From assembly GCA_902493335.1 (NCBI GenBank), contig CABUPJ010000001.1, forward strand, positions 36,971-100,970: DNA of 64,000 bases, written 5' to 3'. The stretch's first letter is position 1, and the number at the start of each line of letters is the position of its first letter. Below, one piece after another: positions 14,915 through 24,313 of the stretch. The translations under genes and the position numbers were made by a program. The notes beneath the pieces are model-generated. The model did no database searches. It was not told the origin of the DNA and saw only the letters and a program-made list of their open reading frames with translations. Source of the DNA: an uncultured Porphyromonadaceae bacterium. GTDB lineage: Bacteria > Bacteroidota > Bacteroidia > Bacteroidales > Muribaculaceae.

Positions 14915-15895
14915 ATGAGCAATAAAGTCGATACCATCTATTTTGCCGGAGGGTGCTTCTGGGGCACCGAACATTTCTTCAAGCAGATTGACGGCGTCAC
15001 CGATACAGAAGTCGGTTATGCCAACAGCGTCATAGCCCATCCGACATACCGTGAGGTCTGCACTGGTCAGACTCAGGCTGTCGAAGGCGTAAGGGTCGTC
15101 TATGACACTGCGAAAATCGACCTGCCCTACCTCATCCGTCTCTATCTGATGACAATCGACCCGACTTCGGTCAACCGACAGGGAAACGACGCCGGCACCC
15201 AATACCGCACGGGAATCTACTACACTACTGCCGACCAACAGCGTACGGCCATCGCCGAACTCGACAAAGAGGCCACCCGTCATTCCCGACCGCTTGCCGT
15301 AGAGATAAAACCGCTTATCAATTTTTATTCGGCCGAAGAATTTCACCAGGACTATCTCGACAAGAACCCCGGGGGATACTGTCATATCGATCCACGGTTA
15401 TTTGAAATAGCGCGCAATGCAGGGCGTCGCGCTGCCGTCAGTGTCGATGCCGGCAAGTATAGCCGACCGTCTGACAGTGAGCTACGCACCCATCTCAACG
15501 GTATCCAGTATGCAGTTACCCGGCAGAATGCGACCGAGGCGCCGTTCAGTAACGAATACTTCGACGAAAAGCGTCCGGGCATCTATGTCGACATCACCAC
15601 CGGTGAACCGCTTTTCCTCTCGACCGACAAATTTGATTCAGGATGCGGCTGGCCAAGTTTCTCGCGGCCTGTCAGCCCCGATGTCATCAAAGTGAAGAAC
15701 GACAGTTCACACGGCATGGAACGCACCGAGGTACGCAGCCGTGTCGGCGACGCTCACCTCGGCCACGTCTTCGTCGACGGGCCTGTTGACCGCGGTGGCC
15801 TGCGTTACTGCATCAACAGCGCCTCACTACGGTTTGTCCCGCTTGACCGCATGGCAGAGAATGGTTATGAGGAATTTATACCGTATGTCAGATAA
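14915..15895 (+). CDS. msrAB: MsrA-MsrB fusion, methionine sulfoxide reductase
   Basis: A 326-residue two-domain enzyme that repairs both stereoisomers of methionine sulfoxide. The MsrA part has GCFWG at residues 13-17 with catalytic Cys14. The MsrB part ends the protein and has the catalytic Cys299 in LRYCINSASLRF, preceded by 'FDSGCGWPSF' and 'DAHLGHVF'. The two CxxC zinc pairs found in many MsrB proteins are absent. The ATG at 14915 is chosen because the upstream in-frame Met at 14837 lies inside the previous gene and MsrA normally begins just before the GCFWG strand. No signal peptide, so it is cytoplasmic. Confidence 0.93.
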   Translation: MSNKVDTIYFAGGCFWGTEHFFKQIDGVTDTEVGYANSVIAHPTYREVCTGQTQAVEGVRVVYDTAKIDLPYLIRLYLMTIDPTSVNRQGNDAGTQYRTGIYYTTADQQRTAIAELDKEATRHSRPLAVEIKPLINFYSAEEFHQDYLDKNPGGYCHIDPRLFEIARNAGRRAAVSVDAGKYSRPSDSELRTHLNGIQYAVTRQNATEAPFSNEYFDEKRPGIYVDITTGEPLFLSTDKFDSGCGWPSFSRPVSPDVIKVKNDSSHGMERTEVRSRVGDAHLGHVFVDGPVDRGGLRYCINSASLRFVPLDRMAENGYEEFIPYVR

Positions 15896-15932
15896 GCAGA
15901 CCGTAACATTAAACAATTATAAATAAACCGAA

Positions 15933-15967
15933 TTTGTTTTTATTCAACTCCTTTTTTCGTAAATTTG
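15933..15967 (+). promoter_or_regulatory. Bacteroidetes-type promoter of the Crp/Fnr gene
   Basis: TAAATTTG at 15960-15967 is a perfect -7 box followed by CATG. TTTG at 15933-15936 is 23 bp upstream, slightly too far. The ATG at 15999 leaves a leader of about 25 nt. Confidence 0.6.
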
Positions 15968-15998
15968 CATGTTTTAAAACATCATTGTTAGACATAGT

Positions 15999-16697
15999 AT
16001 GATAAAAGCAGCACTCGAAAAGGTCATAAATGAAGACATGGCGGCAATATGGTCGATACTCAACAGCGAAGAAAAGCGTCTGGTTACCGACAATCTTACA
16101 GTCCATTCCTTTAAAAAGAATCAGCTGATATATGCCGAGGGAGACGAACCCGAGAATCTGTGGGTGCTGCTCAAGGGCAAAGTCAAAAAGGCCAAAGAAG
16201 GTGTCGGGGGGCGAGTCCAGATTCTGCGACTGATAAGACCAGTACAATATTTCGGCTACCGCGCGCATTTCGCTCAGGAGCTGTATGTATCAAGCGCCGC
16301 CGCTTTTGAGTCATCAATCTTAGGTGCGATACCTCTTAAAATTGTTGACGATCTCATCACCAAGAACAATGACCTCGCCTGGTTTTTCATACGCCAGCTT
16401 TCACATGATCTCGGAGGCTCTGATACAAAAATCGTCAATCTCACCCAGAAACACATCAGAGGACGTCTTGCCGAAGCACTTATCGTTCTGCGCGACCACT
16501 ACGGCTACGAAGACGACAATGCGACCCTCAAGATATATATGGCCCGCGAAGACCTTGCCAACCTGTCTAACATGACAACGTCAAACGCCATCAGGACTCT
16601 CTCTACATTTGTCACCGAGAAAATCATAGTCGTTGACGGACGCCGCATCAAGATTCTCAACGAACCGATGCTGCGAAAAATCAGCAAATTCGGTTAA
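15999..16697 (+). CDS. Crp/Fnr family transcriptional regulator
   Basis: A 232-residue regulator. Residues about 20-130 form the cyclic-nucleotide-binding-like beta barrel (LTVHSFKKNQLIYAEGDEPE, then 'LLKGKVKKAKEG'). Residues about 155-225 form the winged helix, with the recognition part MAREDLANLSNMTTSNAIRT. No Cys cluster for an iron-sulfur centre is seen, so it is not an FNR-type oxygen sensor by that mechanism. It lies tail to tail with menE, 8 nt apart. Confidence 0.85.
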   Translation: MIKAALEKVINEDMAAIWSILNSEEKRLVTDNLTVHSFKKNQLIYAEGDEPENLWVLLKGKVKKAKEGVGGRVQILRLIRPVQYFGYRAHFAQELYVSSAAAFESSILGAIPLKIVDDLITKNNDLAWFFIRQLSHDLGGSDTKIVNLTQKHIRGRLAEALIVLRDHYGYEDDNATLKIYMAREDLANLSNMTTSNAIRTLSTFVTEKIIVVDGRRIKILNEPMLRKISKFG

Positions 16698-16705
16698 TAA
16701 GATTT

Positions 16706-17638
16706 TCAATCAAATTTTTTACGTTTTATTTTGCCGTTTGACGTCTTCGTGAGACTGTCGACGGCAATTATTTTTTTAGGGCAACGACGATGGTCGACGT
16801 TGTGCCGCAACGCAGTCAGCAGACTGCCGGCAGCCGACGCATCGCCCTCGACGACGACAGCGATGGCCTCGCCCCATTTGTCATCGGAAATCGCGGTTAC
16901 ATAAAACGGCCGTTCGATAAAGGCTGAATAGAGCCGCTCAAGCTCTTCGGCCGCATACTTTATGCCGCCGCTGTTGATGATATTGTCGTATCGGCCTCGC
17001 CATATGAATGATGACGCGTCTACAAGTTCGACAATATCATTCGTGACAAGACGTCTGAACGAGAATGCCGAAGCTTCGATGACCAGACAGTCACGGTCAT
17101 CGACAGAAAATGATATGCCCGGCATCGCGCGGTAGACATCACTGCTGTCGCGGATATCACACAGCGCCACATGACTGCAGGTCTCAGTCATGCCGTAGCT
17201 CGCAAAAGCCCTTATACCGGTGGCTGCCAAAGCTGCTCTTCTCGACGGCGACAGAGCAGCACCGCCGACGATGACAGCCCCAACCTTGTCAGCCGGCACT
17301 GACAGAAGGCTGTCGACCTGACTCGGCACTACCGAAAGAAGGTCTACGCGACTGTCAATATGCAATTCATTTGATACAGGCATTTCAAGCAGTCTGCAGC
17401 CTGCAAGCAGTGATCTGACGACGGCCATCTTGCCGGCTATATAATCGACCGACAGCGGCAGGCCGATCACAGAACGGCTGTCAATGCCGAAAAACGCATT
17501 GGTCGCCTTGGCCGAAGCCGTCATGTCGGACTTCAGCAGTCTGATTTCTTTGGGTTGTCCTGTGGAACCAGAAGTGTGGGCGACAATATAATCGGACGCA
17601 TCGCGCCATTCATTTATGAAATCTTCTACTGTCGCCAT
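16706..17638 (-). CDS. menE: o-succinylbenzoate-CoA ligase
   Basis: A 310-residue member of the acyl-adenylate enzymes, short for the family. The AMP-binding motif is VAHTSGSTGQPKEI near residue 20, the 'SYGMTETCSH' motif lies near 148 and the C-terminal catalytic Lys is in 'TSNGKIKRK'. It would activate o-succinylbenzoate with CoA for naphthoquinone ring closure in menaquinone synthesis. It is the last gene of menDBCE and overlaps menC by 13 nt. Confidence 0.88.
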   Translation of the reverse strand: MATVEDFINEWRDASDYIVAHTSGSTGQPKEIRLLKSDMTASAKATNAFFGIDSRSVIGLPLSVDYIAGKMAVVRSLLAGCRLLEMPVSNELHIDSRVDLLSVVPSQVDSLLSVPADKVGAVIVGGAALSPSRRAALAATGIRAFASYGMTETCSHVALCDIRDSSDVYRAMPGISFSVDDRDCLVIEASAFSFRRLVTNDIVELVDASSFIWRGRYDNIINSGGIKYAAEELERLYSAFIERPFYVTAISDDKWGEAIAVVVEGDASAAGSLLTALRHNVDHRRCPKKIIAVDSLTKTSNGKIKRKKFD

Positions 17639-18666
17639 GGCAAATCAGGCATCTGCCAGCACTTGGCCGGATTATAAAACAACTGAGAGCCGCATTGCTC
17701 GATCGGCGAGGGGATGTTGTTGTGATAGAGTGCGCCCGTGCCGAGACCTTGCGGTAGCGCGCTGTCTTTTGCAGCGAGCCACTGAGCAATGGCGTTGAGG
17801 CCAATGTTCGACTCAAGAGCCGATGTCGCCCACCAGCCTATACCAAGACCGTCGGCCGCGGCTATCCACCTGTCGGCCTCAGCGAAGCCACCGCAGAGAG
17901 TCGGTTTAAGTATTATATATCGCGGACGTATCTCGTTCAACAGGGCGCATTTGTGTTCGTCTGACATCACGCCGATCAACTCCTCGTCAAGCGCTATGTC
18001 AATCGGCGACCGACGACAAATCCGCGCCATGTCGGCAATCTGTCCGGCCTTAATCGGCTGCTCTATCGAATGGATGGCATAGCGACTGAGACGGTCGAGA
18101 CGGTCAAGAGCATTACCTACAGAAAAGCTGCCGTTGGCATCAAGACGGATAGTCAGATCAAACGGGTTGAACTGACGGCGTATATGAGCCAGTATGTCAA
18201 GTTCTTCGTCAAAATCTATGCCACCGATTTTCAGTTTCAGCACCGTGAATCCGGCCTCGATTTTTTCTCTGACGCGCTCAAGCATAAGCTGTTTGTCGCC
18301 CATCCATATCAGACCGTTAATCTCAATGCCACGACCACCGTCAAGCCAGTCAGAAGCATAGATGACCCGACGTCCTCCCTCGGCAAGATCGCGCACGGCA
18401 GTCTCAAAGCCCATGACAATGGAACTCATCGGAGGCAACTGCCCCTGTGGATTACGACACACCGAAGAAAGAATATCCTCATAACCGGCGACATCGTCGG
18501 CGCTGAGTCCTCTGAAGAGACCGCACTCGCCGATTCCGCAGATTTCAGGTGATGATTCGTCATAGAGCCTGACGAAATATGTGTCTTTATACAGCATCGA
18601 CTCCCGCGAGGTTTTCGCGAGAAACTTGAAGTCGAGCCGGTATTTACACCATTCTGCCCTAAGCAT
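17626..18666 (-). CDS. menC: o-succinylbenzoate synthase
   Basis: A 346-residue enolase-superfamily enzyme that dehydrates SHCHC to o-succinylbenzoate. The Lys of VLKLKIGG, the Asp of RLDANGSFS, the Glu of IEQPI, the Asp/Glu of ALDEELI and the Lys of IILKPTLCGG are the expected catalytic and metal-binding residues. It shares a TGATG stop/start with menB and overlaps menE, so translation is coupled through the cluster. Confidence 0.9.
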   Translation of the reverse strand: MLRAEWCKYRLDFKFLAKTSRESMLYKDTYFVRLYDESSPEICGIGECGLFRGLSADDVAGYEDILSSVCRNPQGQLPPMSSIVMGFETAVRDLAEGGRRVIYASDWLDGGRGIEINGLIWMGDKQLMLERVREKIEAGFTVLKLKIGGIDFDEELDILAHIRRQFNPFDLTIRLDANGSFSVGNALDRLDRLSRYAIHSIEQPIKAGQIADMARICRRSPIDIALDEELIGVMSDEHKCALLNEIRPRYIILKPTLCGGFAEADRWIAAADGLGIGWWATSALESNIGLNAIAQWLAAKDSALPQGLGTGALYHNNIPSPIEQCGSQLFYNPAKCWQMPDLPWRQ

Positions 18667-19490
18667 CAGCCAGGGAACTGAGGGAATTTGTCAAAATCGG
18701 GATCGCGTTTCTCAAGAAAAGCGTTTTTGCCTTCCTGCGCCTCGTCCATCATGTAATACATGAGTGTTGCATCGCCTGCAAATTCCATCAGGCCTGCCTG
18801 ACCGTCGAGTTCGGCATTGAGCGCACGTTTGATCATTCTGATGGCAAACGGACTGCGTTTCATAATGGTCTCGCACCAGTCAACAACTTCGTCTTCGAGC
18901 TGTTCGAACGGCACGACCTTGTTTATCATACCCATCTCAAGAGCTTCCTGAGCCGTATACTGCCGGCAGAGATACCATATCTCGCGGGCTTTTTTCTGAC
19001 CTACGCAACGGGCGAGGTACGACGAACCGAAACCTGCGTCGAAACTGCCGACCTTGGGGCCCGTCTGTCCGAAACGCGCGTTCTCAGAGGCGATAGAAAG
19101 GTCGCAGACAACGTTAAGCACATTGCCGCCGCCGATAGAATAGCCGTTGACCATTGCGATGACAGGCTTTGGTATAGACCGGATTTCCTTATGCAGCTGC
19201 AATACATTCAGACGCGGAGTGCCGTCGGCGTCGCTGTAGCCGCCCCGGCTCTTATAATGCTGGTCGCCGCCCGAGCAGAAAGCCTTGTCACCGGCACCGG
19301 TGAGTACGATGACCTTCACCTCGGGATGTTCGCGACAGTAACCCATAGCGTCAAGCATCTGCGCGTTGGTCTGCGGGCGGAAGGCGTTATACACCTCGGG
19401 GCGGTTGATGGTTATGCGGGCTATGCCCTTATAGAAATCAAAAAGTATATCTGAATATTCTTTAATCGTTTTCCATTCTCTCTGAGCCAT
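18666..19490 (-). CDS. menB: 1,4-dihydroxy-2-naphthoyl-CoA synthase
   Basis: A 274-residue crotonase-fold enzyme. It has FCSGGDQ near residue 72, the 'VNGYSIGGGN' oxyanion-hole loop and SFDAGFGSSYLARCVG. It closes the second ring of the menaquinone head group. It starts 11 nt after menD ends and overlaps menC by one base. Confidence 0.93.
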   Translation of the reverse strand: MAQREWKTIKEYSDILFDFYKGIARITINRPEVYNAFRPQTNAQMLDAMGYCREHPEVKVIVLTGAGDKAFCSGGDQHYKSRGGYSDADGTPRLNVLQLHKEIRSIPKPVIAMVNGYSIGGGNVLNVVCDLSIASENARFGQTGPKVGSFDAGFGSSYLARCVGQKKAREIWYLCRQYTAQEALEMGMINKVVPFEQLEDEVVDWCETIMKRSPFAIRMIKRALNAELDGQAGLMEFAGDATLMYYMMDEAQEGKNAFLEKRDPDFDKFPQFPG

Positions 19491-19501
19491 GGTAATATAT
19501 T

Positions 19502-21190
19502 TTACTGGTTACTGAAAAATTTCTTTAGCACATCGGCGCTGATTTCGGCCGGAGTGACGAGTTCGAGTATCGCCGGACGGATGTTGTCATCGCGGAAAGA
19601 CGCGAAGACGCGTCTGAAGTCACCGGCGTTCTCCGCCCTGTAATATGCAAAGCCGAAACCGTCGGCAAGCTGCCGCAATGGCAGACGCACGTCAGCCGCA
19701 AAGCAACGCTCCCGCTCTTCAAGCGCCGAAGTCGTGCCGATAAACCTGAAGATACCTCCGCCCGAGTTGTTAAGCACTACCATCTTGAAGCGCGGCGGAA
19801 TCTCGTTGAAAGCCAAGGCGCCCATATCATACTGGGCGCTCATGTCGCCGGTAATCAGAAGTGTGGTTCCGTCAAAGCACAGCGACGCGCCGATGGCCGT
19901 CGACGTCGAGCCGTCGATGCCGCTGACACCGCGGTTACATTCGACACGTCCGAGTTGCGAATAATCAAAGAGCTGAAGGTATCTGATCGCCGTGCCGTTG
20001 CTTACATGTATATTCCAGTCTGCAGGAAGCGTCTTTACCAAAGCTGCCATCGCCGTGAAATCACACCAGGGCGAATCTGCGACAAAGGCATCAACCCTCG
20101 ACATTGCTTTGTCGTGCATGGCCTGCCATATATTTCTGAATAGCGACGGCACGGCAACAGGCAATTCGCCCAAAGCAGAAGCGATTTGAGCGAAAAATGT
20201 TGCCGGCGGACACTCGACACGTCGGCTAAGTTTCATAAAACAGTCGACGGCGCGGTCATAGCGGCCGATATGCCAGTGCTGCAAGCCGGGAATAGACCGC
20301 AAAAATGACTTGACGTGGCGCGAGAGCAACGCCCCCCCGGCAGTTATGACAAGTTCGGGGGTATAATCTTTGACATCAAAATTCACTGAAGCCGAGAGAG
20401 TCGCATCTATATTGCCAAGAGCGCCATCGACATGCCTCAGATTAGACTGAGCCTCATGAATCACAACGACATTGTCGCGTCTGGAAAGACTCGCGAGGCT
20501 GTAGGCGAGCTGTGGGTCCGGACGGTTGAAGCCTATGATAATCAGAGTCTTTTTCGCGGCAATCTCGCGGGCGAGGCGTGCCAGGGTTTCGCCGGGGAGG
20601 AAAGCATCGGGTTCGTCGCACTCGATTTTACGCTGAGGCATACATATGTCAGTGCTTCCCGACAGCGGGTCGTCGAGCTGGACATTGATATGCACCGGAC
20701 CGGCAGGACCGCGCAAAGCAGTCGTCAGCGCATCGTTGACAACGCGGTTGAAATACCACGCTTCGACCGCTCCTCCGCGCTCGGCAGTCAGATTATACGA
20801 ACCTTTGACAATATTGGCGAATAGTTCGGGCTGCCTGATGGTCTGGCTGTCGTCCTGATCGATCCATTCGGCCGGCCGGTCGGCGGTAACCGCAATCAGC
20901 GGTATCCGGCGATAAAAGGCCTCGGCAAGTGCCGGACCGTAATTTAAAGCCGCAGAACCCGACGTACATATCATGGCGACAGGGCGCCGAGTCTCAATCG
21001 CCATGCCGAGAGCGATAAAGCCTGCCGAACGTTCGTCGATGACAACCCGGGTCTTCAACGAGTGCGAACGGTTTGCCGCGATAATCAGTGGTGTATTACG
21101 AGATCCGGGCGACAGCACGACATCCTCGACGCCATATTGCGACAAAAGATTTATTATAGTCTGAGACGACAGTTTATTGGTTGAATTCAC
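19502..21190 (-). CDS. menD: 2-succinyl-5-enolpyruvyl-6-hydroxy-3-cyclohexene-1-carboxylate synthase
   Basis: A 562-residue thiamine-diphosphate enzyme of normal length. The N-terminal Glu that activates the cofactor is in VVIDERSAGFIALGMA, and the cofactor motif GDMSAQYDMGALAF lies near residue 448. It joins isochorismate and 2-oxoglutarate, the first committed step. It is the first gene of the cluster. The isochorismate synthase gene menF, often just upstream in related genomes, is not here: the next gene is on the other strand. Confidence 0.92.
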   Translation of the reverse strand: MNSTNKLSSQTIINLLSQYGVEDVVLSPGSRNTPLIIAANRSHSLKTRVVIDERSAGFIALGMAIETRRPVAMICTSGSAALNYGPALAEAFYRRIPLIAVTADRPAEWIDQDDSQTIRQPELFANIVKGSYNLTAERGGAVEAWYFNRVVNDALTTALRGPAGPVHINVQLDDPLSGSTDICMPQRKIECDEPDAFLPGETLARLAREIAAKKTLIIIGFNRPDPQLAYSLASLSRRDNVVVIHEAQSNLRHVDGALGNIDATLSASVNFDVKDYTPELVITAGGALLSRHVKSFLRSIPGLQHWHIGRYDRAVDCFMKLSRRVECPPATFFAQIASALGELPVAVPSLFRNIWQAMHDKAMSRVDAFVADSPWCDFTAMAALVKTLPADWNIHVSNGTAIRYLQLFDYSQLGRVECNRGVSGIDGSTSTAIGASLCFDGTTLLITGDMSAQYDMGALAFNEIPPRFKMVVLNNSGGGIFRFIGTTSALEERERCFAADVRLPLRQLADGFGFAYYRAENAGDFRRVFASFRDDNIRPAILELVTPAEISADVLKKFFSNQ

Positions 21191-21211
21191 TTATTTCTCA
21201 CTTTGAGCTAA

Positions 21212-21243
21212 CAAAGTTAGTCGTTTTTTTGTTAATTTTGTAC
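21212..21243 (-). promoter_or_regulatory. promoter of the men cluster
   Basis: On the minus strand TAACTTTG (plus 21212-21219) is a perfect -7 box; about 20 bp upstream lies TTGTAC rather than an exact TTTG. The start point would be near 21205, 15 nt before the menD ATG. Confidence 0.55.
21233..21240 (+). promoter_or_regulatory. -7 box for the outer-membrane protein gene
   Basis: TAATTTTG at 21233-21240 lies 13 nt before the ATG at 21254 and is followed by TACAATAC. No clear -33 element is seen at the right spacing. It overlaps the upstream part of the divergent menD promoter. Confidence 0.45.
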
Positions 21244-21253
21244 AATACAATTT

Positions 21254-22414
21254 ATGAAAGCAAAATTTTTTCTCATCACATTAGCGTTTATGCTTCCTGT
21301 CGCCGTGAATGCTGCCGACTCCGGAGAAACCACCCCGGCCGACAACGTCAGCGTTGAGAAAAAACGCAATCTGATTAATAAAATAATCGATTATTTCGCT
21401 GAAGCAAACAAAGTTCACCGCACCAAAGGCATCGACTTCAGCATCATCGGCGGCCCACATTACTCGAGTGACACCAAATTCGGCATCGGACTCGTCGCCG
21501 CGGGTCTATACTATAATAATATAAACGATTCGATATTGCCCCCGTCAAACATGTCTATCTATTTTGACGCTACGACAAGTCTGTTTTTCAAACTCGGGGT
21601 GAGAGGTACCCACATTTTTACAGACGACAGCCGCAGATTCAACTATGATGTCAGCTTCTCGTCTGTAACGACGAAATTCTGGGGCATCGGATATTATAAT
21701 AACAAATATGACGGCAACGAGTCGAAATACAAATACCTCAACAGCCAGGCGCGCCTTGATTTTTCGTGGCGGCTATGCGACGGACTCTATCTCGGACCTC
21801 TGGCGAGCTTCGATTATATCAACGGCCGTGACTTCAAAAAACCATGGCTGTGGGAAGGCCAGAGCGACCGCACGTTCAATGTCGGCGCAGGACTCACGCT
21901 CCAATATGACACGCGCGACAACATGACCGCTCCGGCAAGAGGAGTGTATATACGCTTCGACCAGCGTTTCAATCCGCGCTTCCTCGCCAACAAATATGCG
22001 TTCTCGCTTACCGAACTGAAAGTATCGGGCTATAAAAGACTGTGGCGCGGATCAGTTCTCGCCGGTATGTTCCACACAAGGCTGACTTACGGCAATACTC
22101 CGTGGGGATTGATGTCAACCCTCGGTGGCAGCGACAACATGCGCGGCTATTTTGAAGGACGCTATCGCGACAAATGCGCCTTTGACTGCTGCGTCGAGCT
22201 TCGTCAGCATGTCTGGAAACGAAACGGTCTTGTCGCATGGGGCGGCATGGGAATGGTCTTTCCCAAATTTTCAGAAATGAGGTCCCGCATGCTGCTGCCC
22301 AACTACGGCATCGGCTACCGGTGGGAGTTCAAAAAACGTGTCAACGTCAGACTTGATTTAGGCTTCGGCCGCCATCAGACAGGTTTTATATTCAGTATCA
22401 ATGAAGCATTTTAA
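21254..22414 (+). CDS. BamA/TamA-type outer-membrane barrel protein
   Basis: A 386-residue protein with a signal peptide (cleavage about after residue 20, VNAAD). The rest is the C-terminal barrel of the Omp85/surface-antigen type, with STLGGSDNMRGYFEGRYRD near residue 288 (the conserved MRGY-GRYRD loop) and a closing strand ending VRLDLGFGRHQTGFIFSI. POTRA domains and patatin domains are absent, so it is a stand-alone barrel. It may transport or fold a partner rather than insert proteins itself. It overlaps the EptA-like gene by 14 nt. Confidence 0.8.
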   Translation: MKAKFFLITLAFMLPVAVNAADSGETTPADNVSVEKKRNLINKIIDYFAEANKVHRTKGIDFSIIGGPHYSSDTKFGIGLVAAGLYYNNINDSILPPSNMSIYFDATTSLFFKLGVRGTHIFTDDSRRFNYDVSFSSVTTKFWGIGYYNNKYDGNESKYKYLNSQARLDFSWRLCDGLYLGPLASFDYINGRDFKKPWLWEGQSDRTFNVGAGLTLQYDTRDNMTAPARGVYIRFDQRFNPRFLANKYAFSLTELKVSGYKRLWRGSVLAGMFHTRLTYGNTPWGLMSTLGGSDNMRGYFEGRYRDKCAFDCCVELRQHVWKRNGLVAWGGMGMVFPKFSEMRSRMLLPNYGIGYRWEFKKRVNVRLDLGFGRHQTGFIFSINEAF

Positions 22415-24095
22415 TATAAAAAACATATTTAGTCCGGCAGTTCTGCTGTGGATTTTCCCGCTGCTGCTGATCATACCCAACATCGCCCTCGCGTTTACCG
22501 AGAGTGATCCTCTGCTTTTCAAAATCACAGATATAATATTACCGCTTGGCATATATTACCTGCTGACAAGTATCACGCGTAATATAGGACTCAGCGTCAT
22601 CTGCTGTCTGCCGCTGATGATTCTGGCGGCATTCCAGATTGTACTGCTTTATCTCTATGGCGAATCAATCATCGCCATAGATATGTTTCTCAATGTCGCG
22701 ACCACCAATGTCGGCGAAGTGGCCGAACTGCTCGGCAATCTTCTTTTTGCCATCATGGTTGTGCTCGTCCTGTATCTGCCACCTATCATCTGGGCAATAA
22801 CACTGATGCTCACTAAGTCGCATCTCGCCCGCCGGCAGCTCTTCAAGCCAAGAAGAATCGGCCTGACGGCATCGCTCACCGGTGTGATACTTCTCGCCTG
22901 CTGCTTCCTCGTCTACCCCGGTACATCCGTGATGAGACATATCTTCCCGGTCAATGTGTGCTCCAATCTCGTCAGCGCCATAAAACGCACGGCAGCCACG
23001 ACTGACTACAAAAACACCTCGTCTGCGTTCTCTTATCGGCCGACTGTCACACGTGAAAGCGCCGACAGGGAAATCTACGTTTTTGTCATTGGCGAAACTT
23101 CGCGAGCCGACAACTGGCAGCTCGACGGTTACAGCCGTCCGACCAATCCACGGCTGTCAAACGAAAAGAATCTGATATTTTACCCCAAAGCCCTCTCCGA
23201 GAGCAATACCACCCACAAGAGCGTGCCGATGCTCATGTCATATCTCGACGCCTCGAACTTCGGCGATTCAATCTATACGGCCAAAAGCATATTTGCCCTG
23301 TTCAATGACATGGGTTACCGCACGGCTTATTTCTCGAATCAATCGCCTAACCATTCCTTCATCGATTTCTTCGGCGCCCAGGCCGACACGAGCTCATTCA
23401 TAAAATCACAAAGCACGTCTAAATTCGACTTCGACCTAATAGAACCGCTGTCAGATTTCATTGACAACAATCCGGACGGACGTCTTTTTATAGTACTTCA
23501 CACCTACGGTTCGCACTTCAATTACCGCGAACGCTATCCCGACTGTCATTCGGTCTTCAAACCCGACAATGCCACGGACGCCGACAAAAACAACCGCAAC
23601 GAACTCGTCAATGCCTACGACAACACCATAGCCTATACCGACTGTCTGATCGATTCCGTAATACGACGGATTGAACGCGAGCACTGCAACGCGGCGCTTG
23701 TATATACCTCGGATCATGGCGAAGACATATTCGACGACAGCCGCGAGCGCTTCCTGCACGCATCACCCACCCCAACATATTATCAGGTACACGTTCCATT
23801 CATCGTATGGACATCCGACGAATATGCAACTTGCTATCCCGAAACCGTCAGTCAAGCTTTCGCCAACCGCGATAAAAATGTCTCGTCAAGCAAATCGGTT
23901 TTCAACACCCTGATAGACCTTGCCGGACTGTCAACAAGCTATGCCGACAAACGCTACTCACTCGTCAGCGACGACTATCACGAACCCCGGCGTATATACC
24001 TCAATGACTATAACGAATCTGTCGAGCTGGTTAAATCAGGATTCAAGGAGCAAGATATCATAAATTGCCAAAAACACAATATCAACACACGATAA
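22401..24095 (+). CDS. phosphoethanolamine transferase, EptA-like
   Basis: A 564-residue inner-membrane enzyme. About five membrane segments lie in the first 175 residues. The periplasmic catalytic domain of the alkaline-phosphatase fold begins near 222, with the nucleophile Thr233 in VIGETSRADN, metal residues in SDHGEDIFDD at 437-446 and His in 'FLHASPT'. Enzymes of this family add phosphoethanolamine to lipid A or other glycans; in Bacteroidales lipid A is often naturally modified this way. Overlap with the barrel gene suggests an envelope operon. Substrate is inferred. Confidence 0.87.
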   Translation: MKHFNIKNIFSPAVLLWIFPLLLIIPNIALAFTESDPLLFKITDIILPLGIYYLLTSITRNIGLSVICCLPLMILAAFQIVLLYLYGESIIAIDMFLNVATTNVGEVAELLGNLLFAIMVVLVLYLPPIIWAITLMLTKSHLARRQLFKPRRIGLTASLTGVILLACCFLVYPGTSVMRHIFPVNVCSNLVSAIKRTAATTDYKNTSSAFSYRPTVTRESADREIYVFVIGETSRADNWQLDGYSRPTNPRLSNEKNLIFYPKALSESNTTHKSVPMLMSYLDASNFGDSIYTAKSIFALFNDMGYRTAYFSNQSPNHSFIDFFGAQADTSSFIKSQSTSKFDFDLIEPLSDFIDNNPDGRLFIVLHTYGSHFNYRERYPDCHSVFKPDNATDADKNNRNELVNAYDNTIAYTDCLIDSVIRRIEREHCNAALVYTSDHGEDIFDDSRERFLHASPTPTYYQVHVPFIVWTSDEYATCYPETVSQAFANRDKNVSSSKSVFNTLIDLAGLSTSYADKRYSLVSDDYHEPRRIYLNDYNESVELVKSGFKEQDIINCQKHNINTR

Positions 24096-24213
24096 TTTTT
24101 ACAAAGTTTTCCAAAAATATTTTCAAAAATCAGTATATCAGTTATTTCTATTTTAGATACCATCAAAAAGTTCTCCAAATCGAAAAACTTTAAAAATAAA
24201 TTCAGTGACAATC

Positions 24214-24245
24214 TTTGCAAAATCGGGTTATTTGTATTAGCTTTG
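24214..24245 (+). promoter_or_regulatory. Bacteroidetes-type promoter of nrdDG
   Basis: TTTG (24214-24217), 20 bp, then TAGCTTTG (24238-24245): an exact match to the consensus. The leader to the nrdD ATG at 24314 is about 60 nt. Confidence 0.8.
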
Positions 24246-24313
24246 CATCAGTTAAAACAATACGCATAATTACACACGCCAACAACTGAAACAAGCAAAA
24301 ACAATATAACCCG

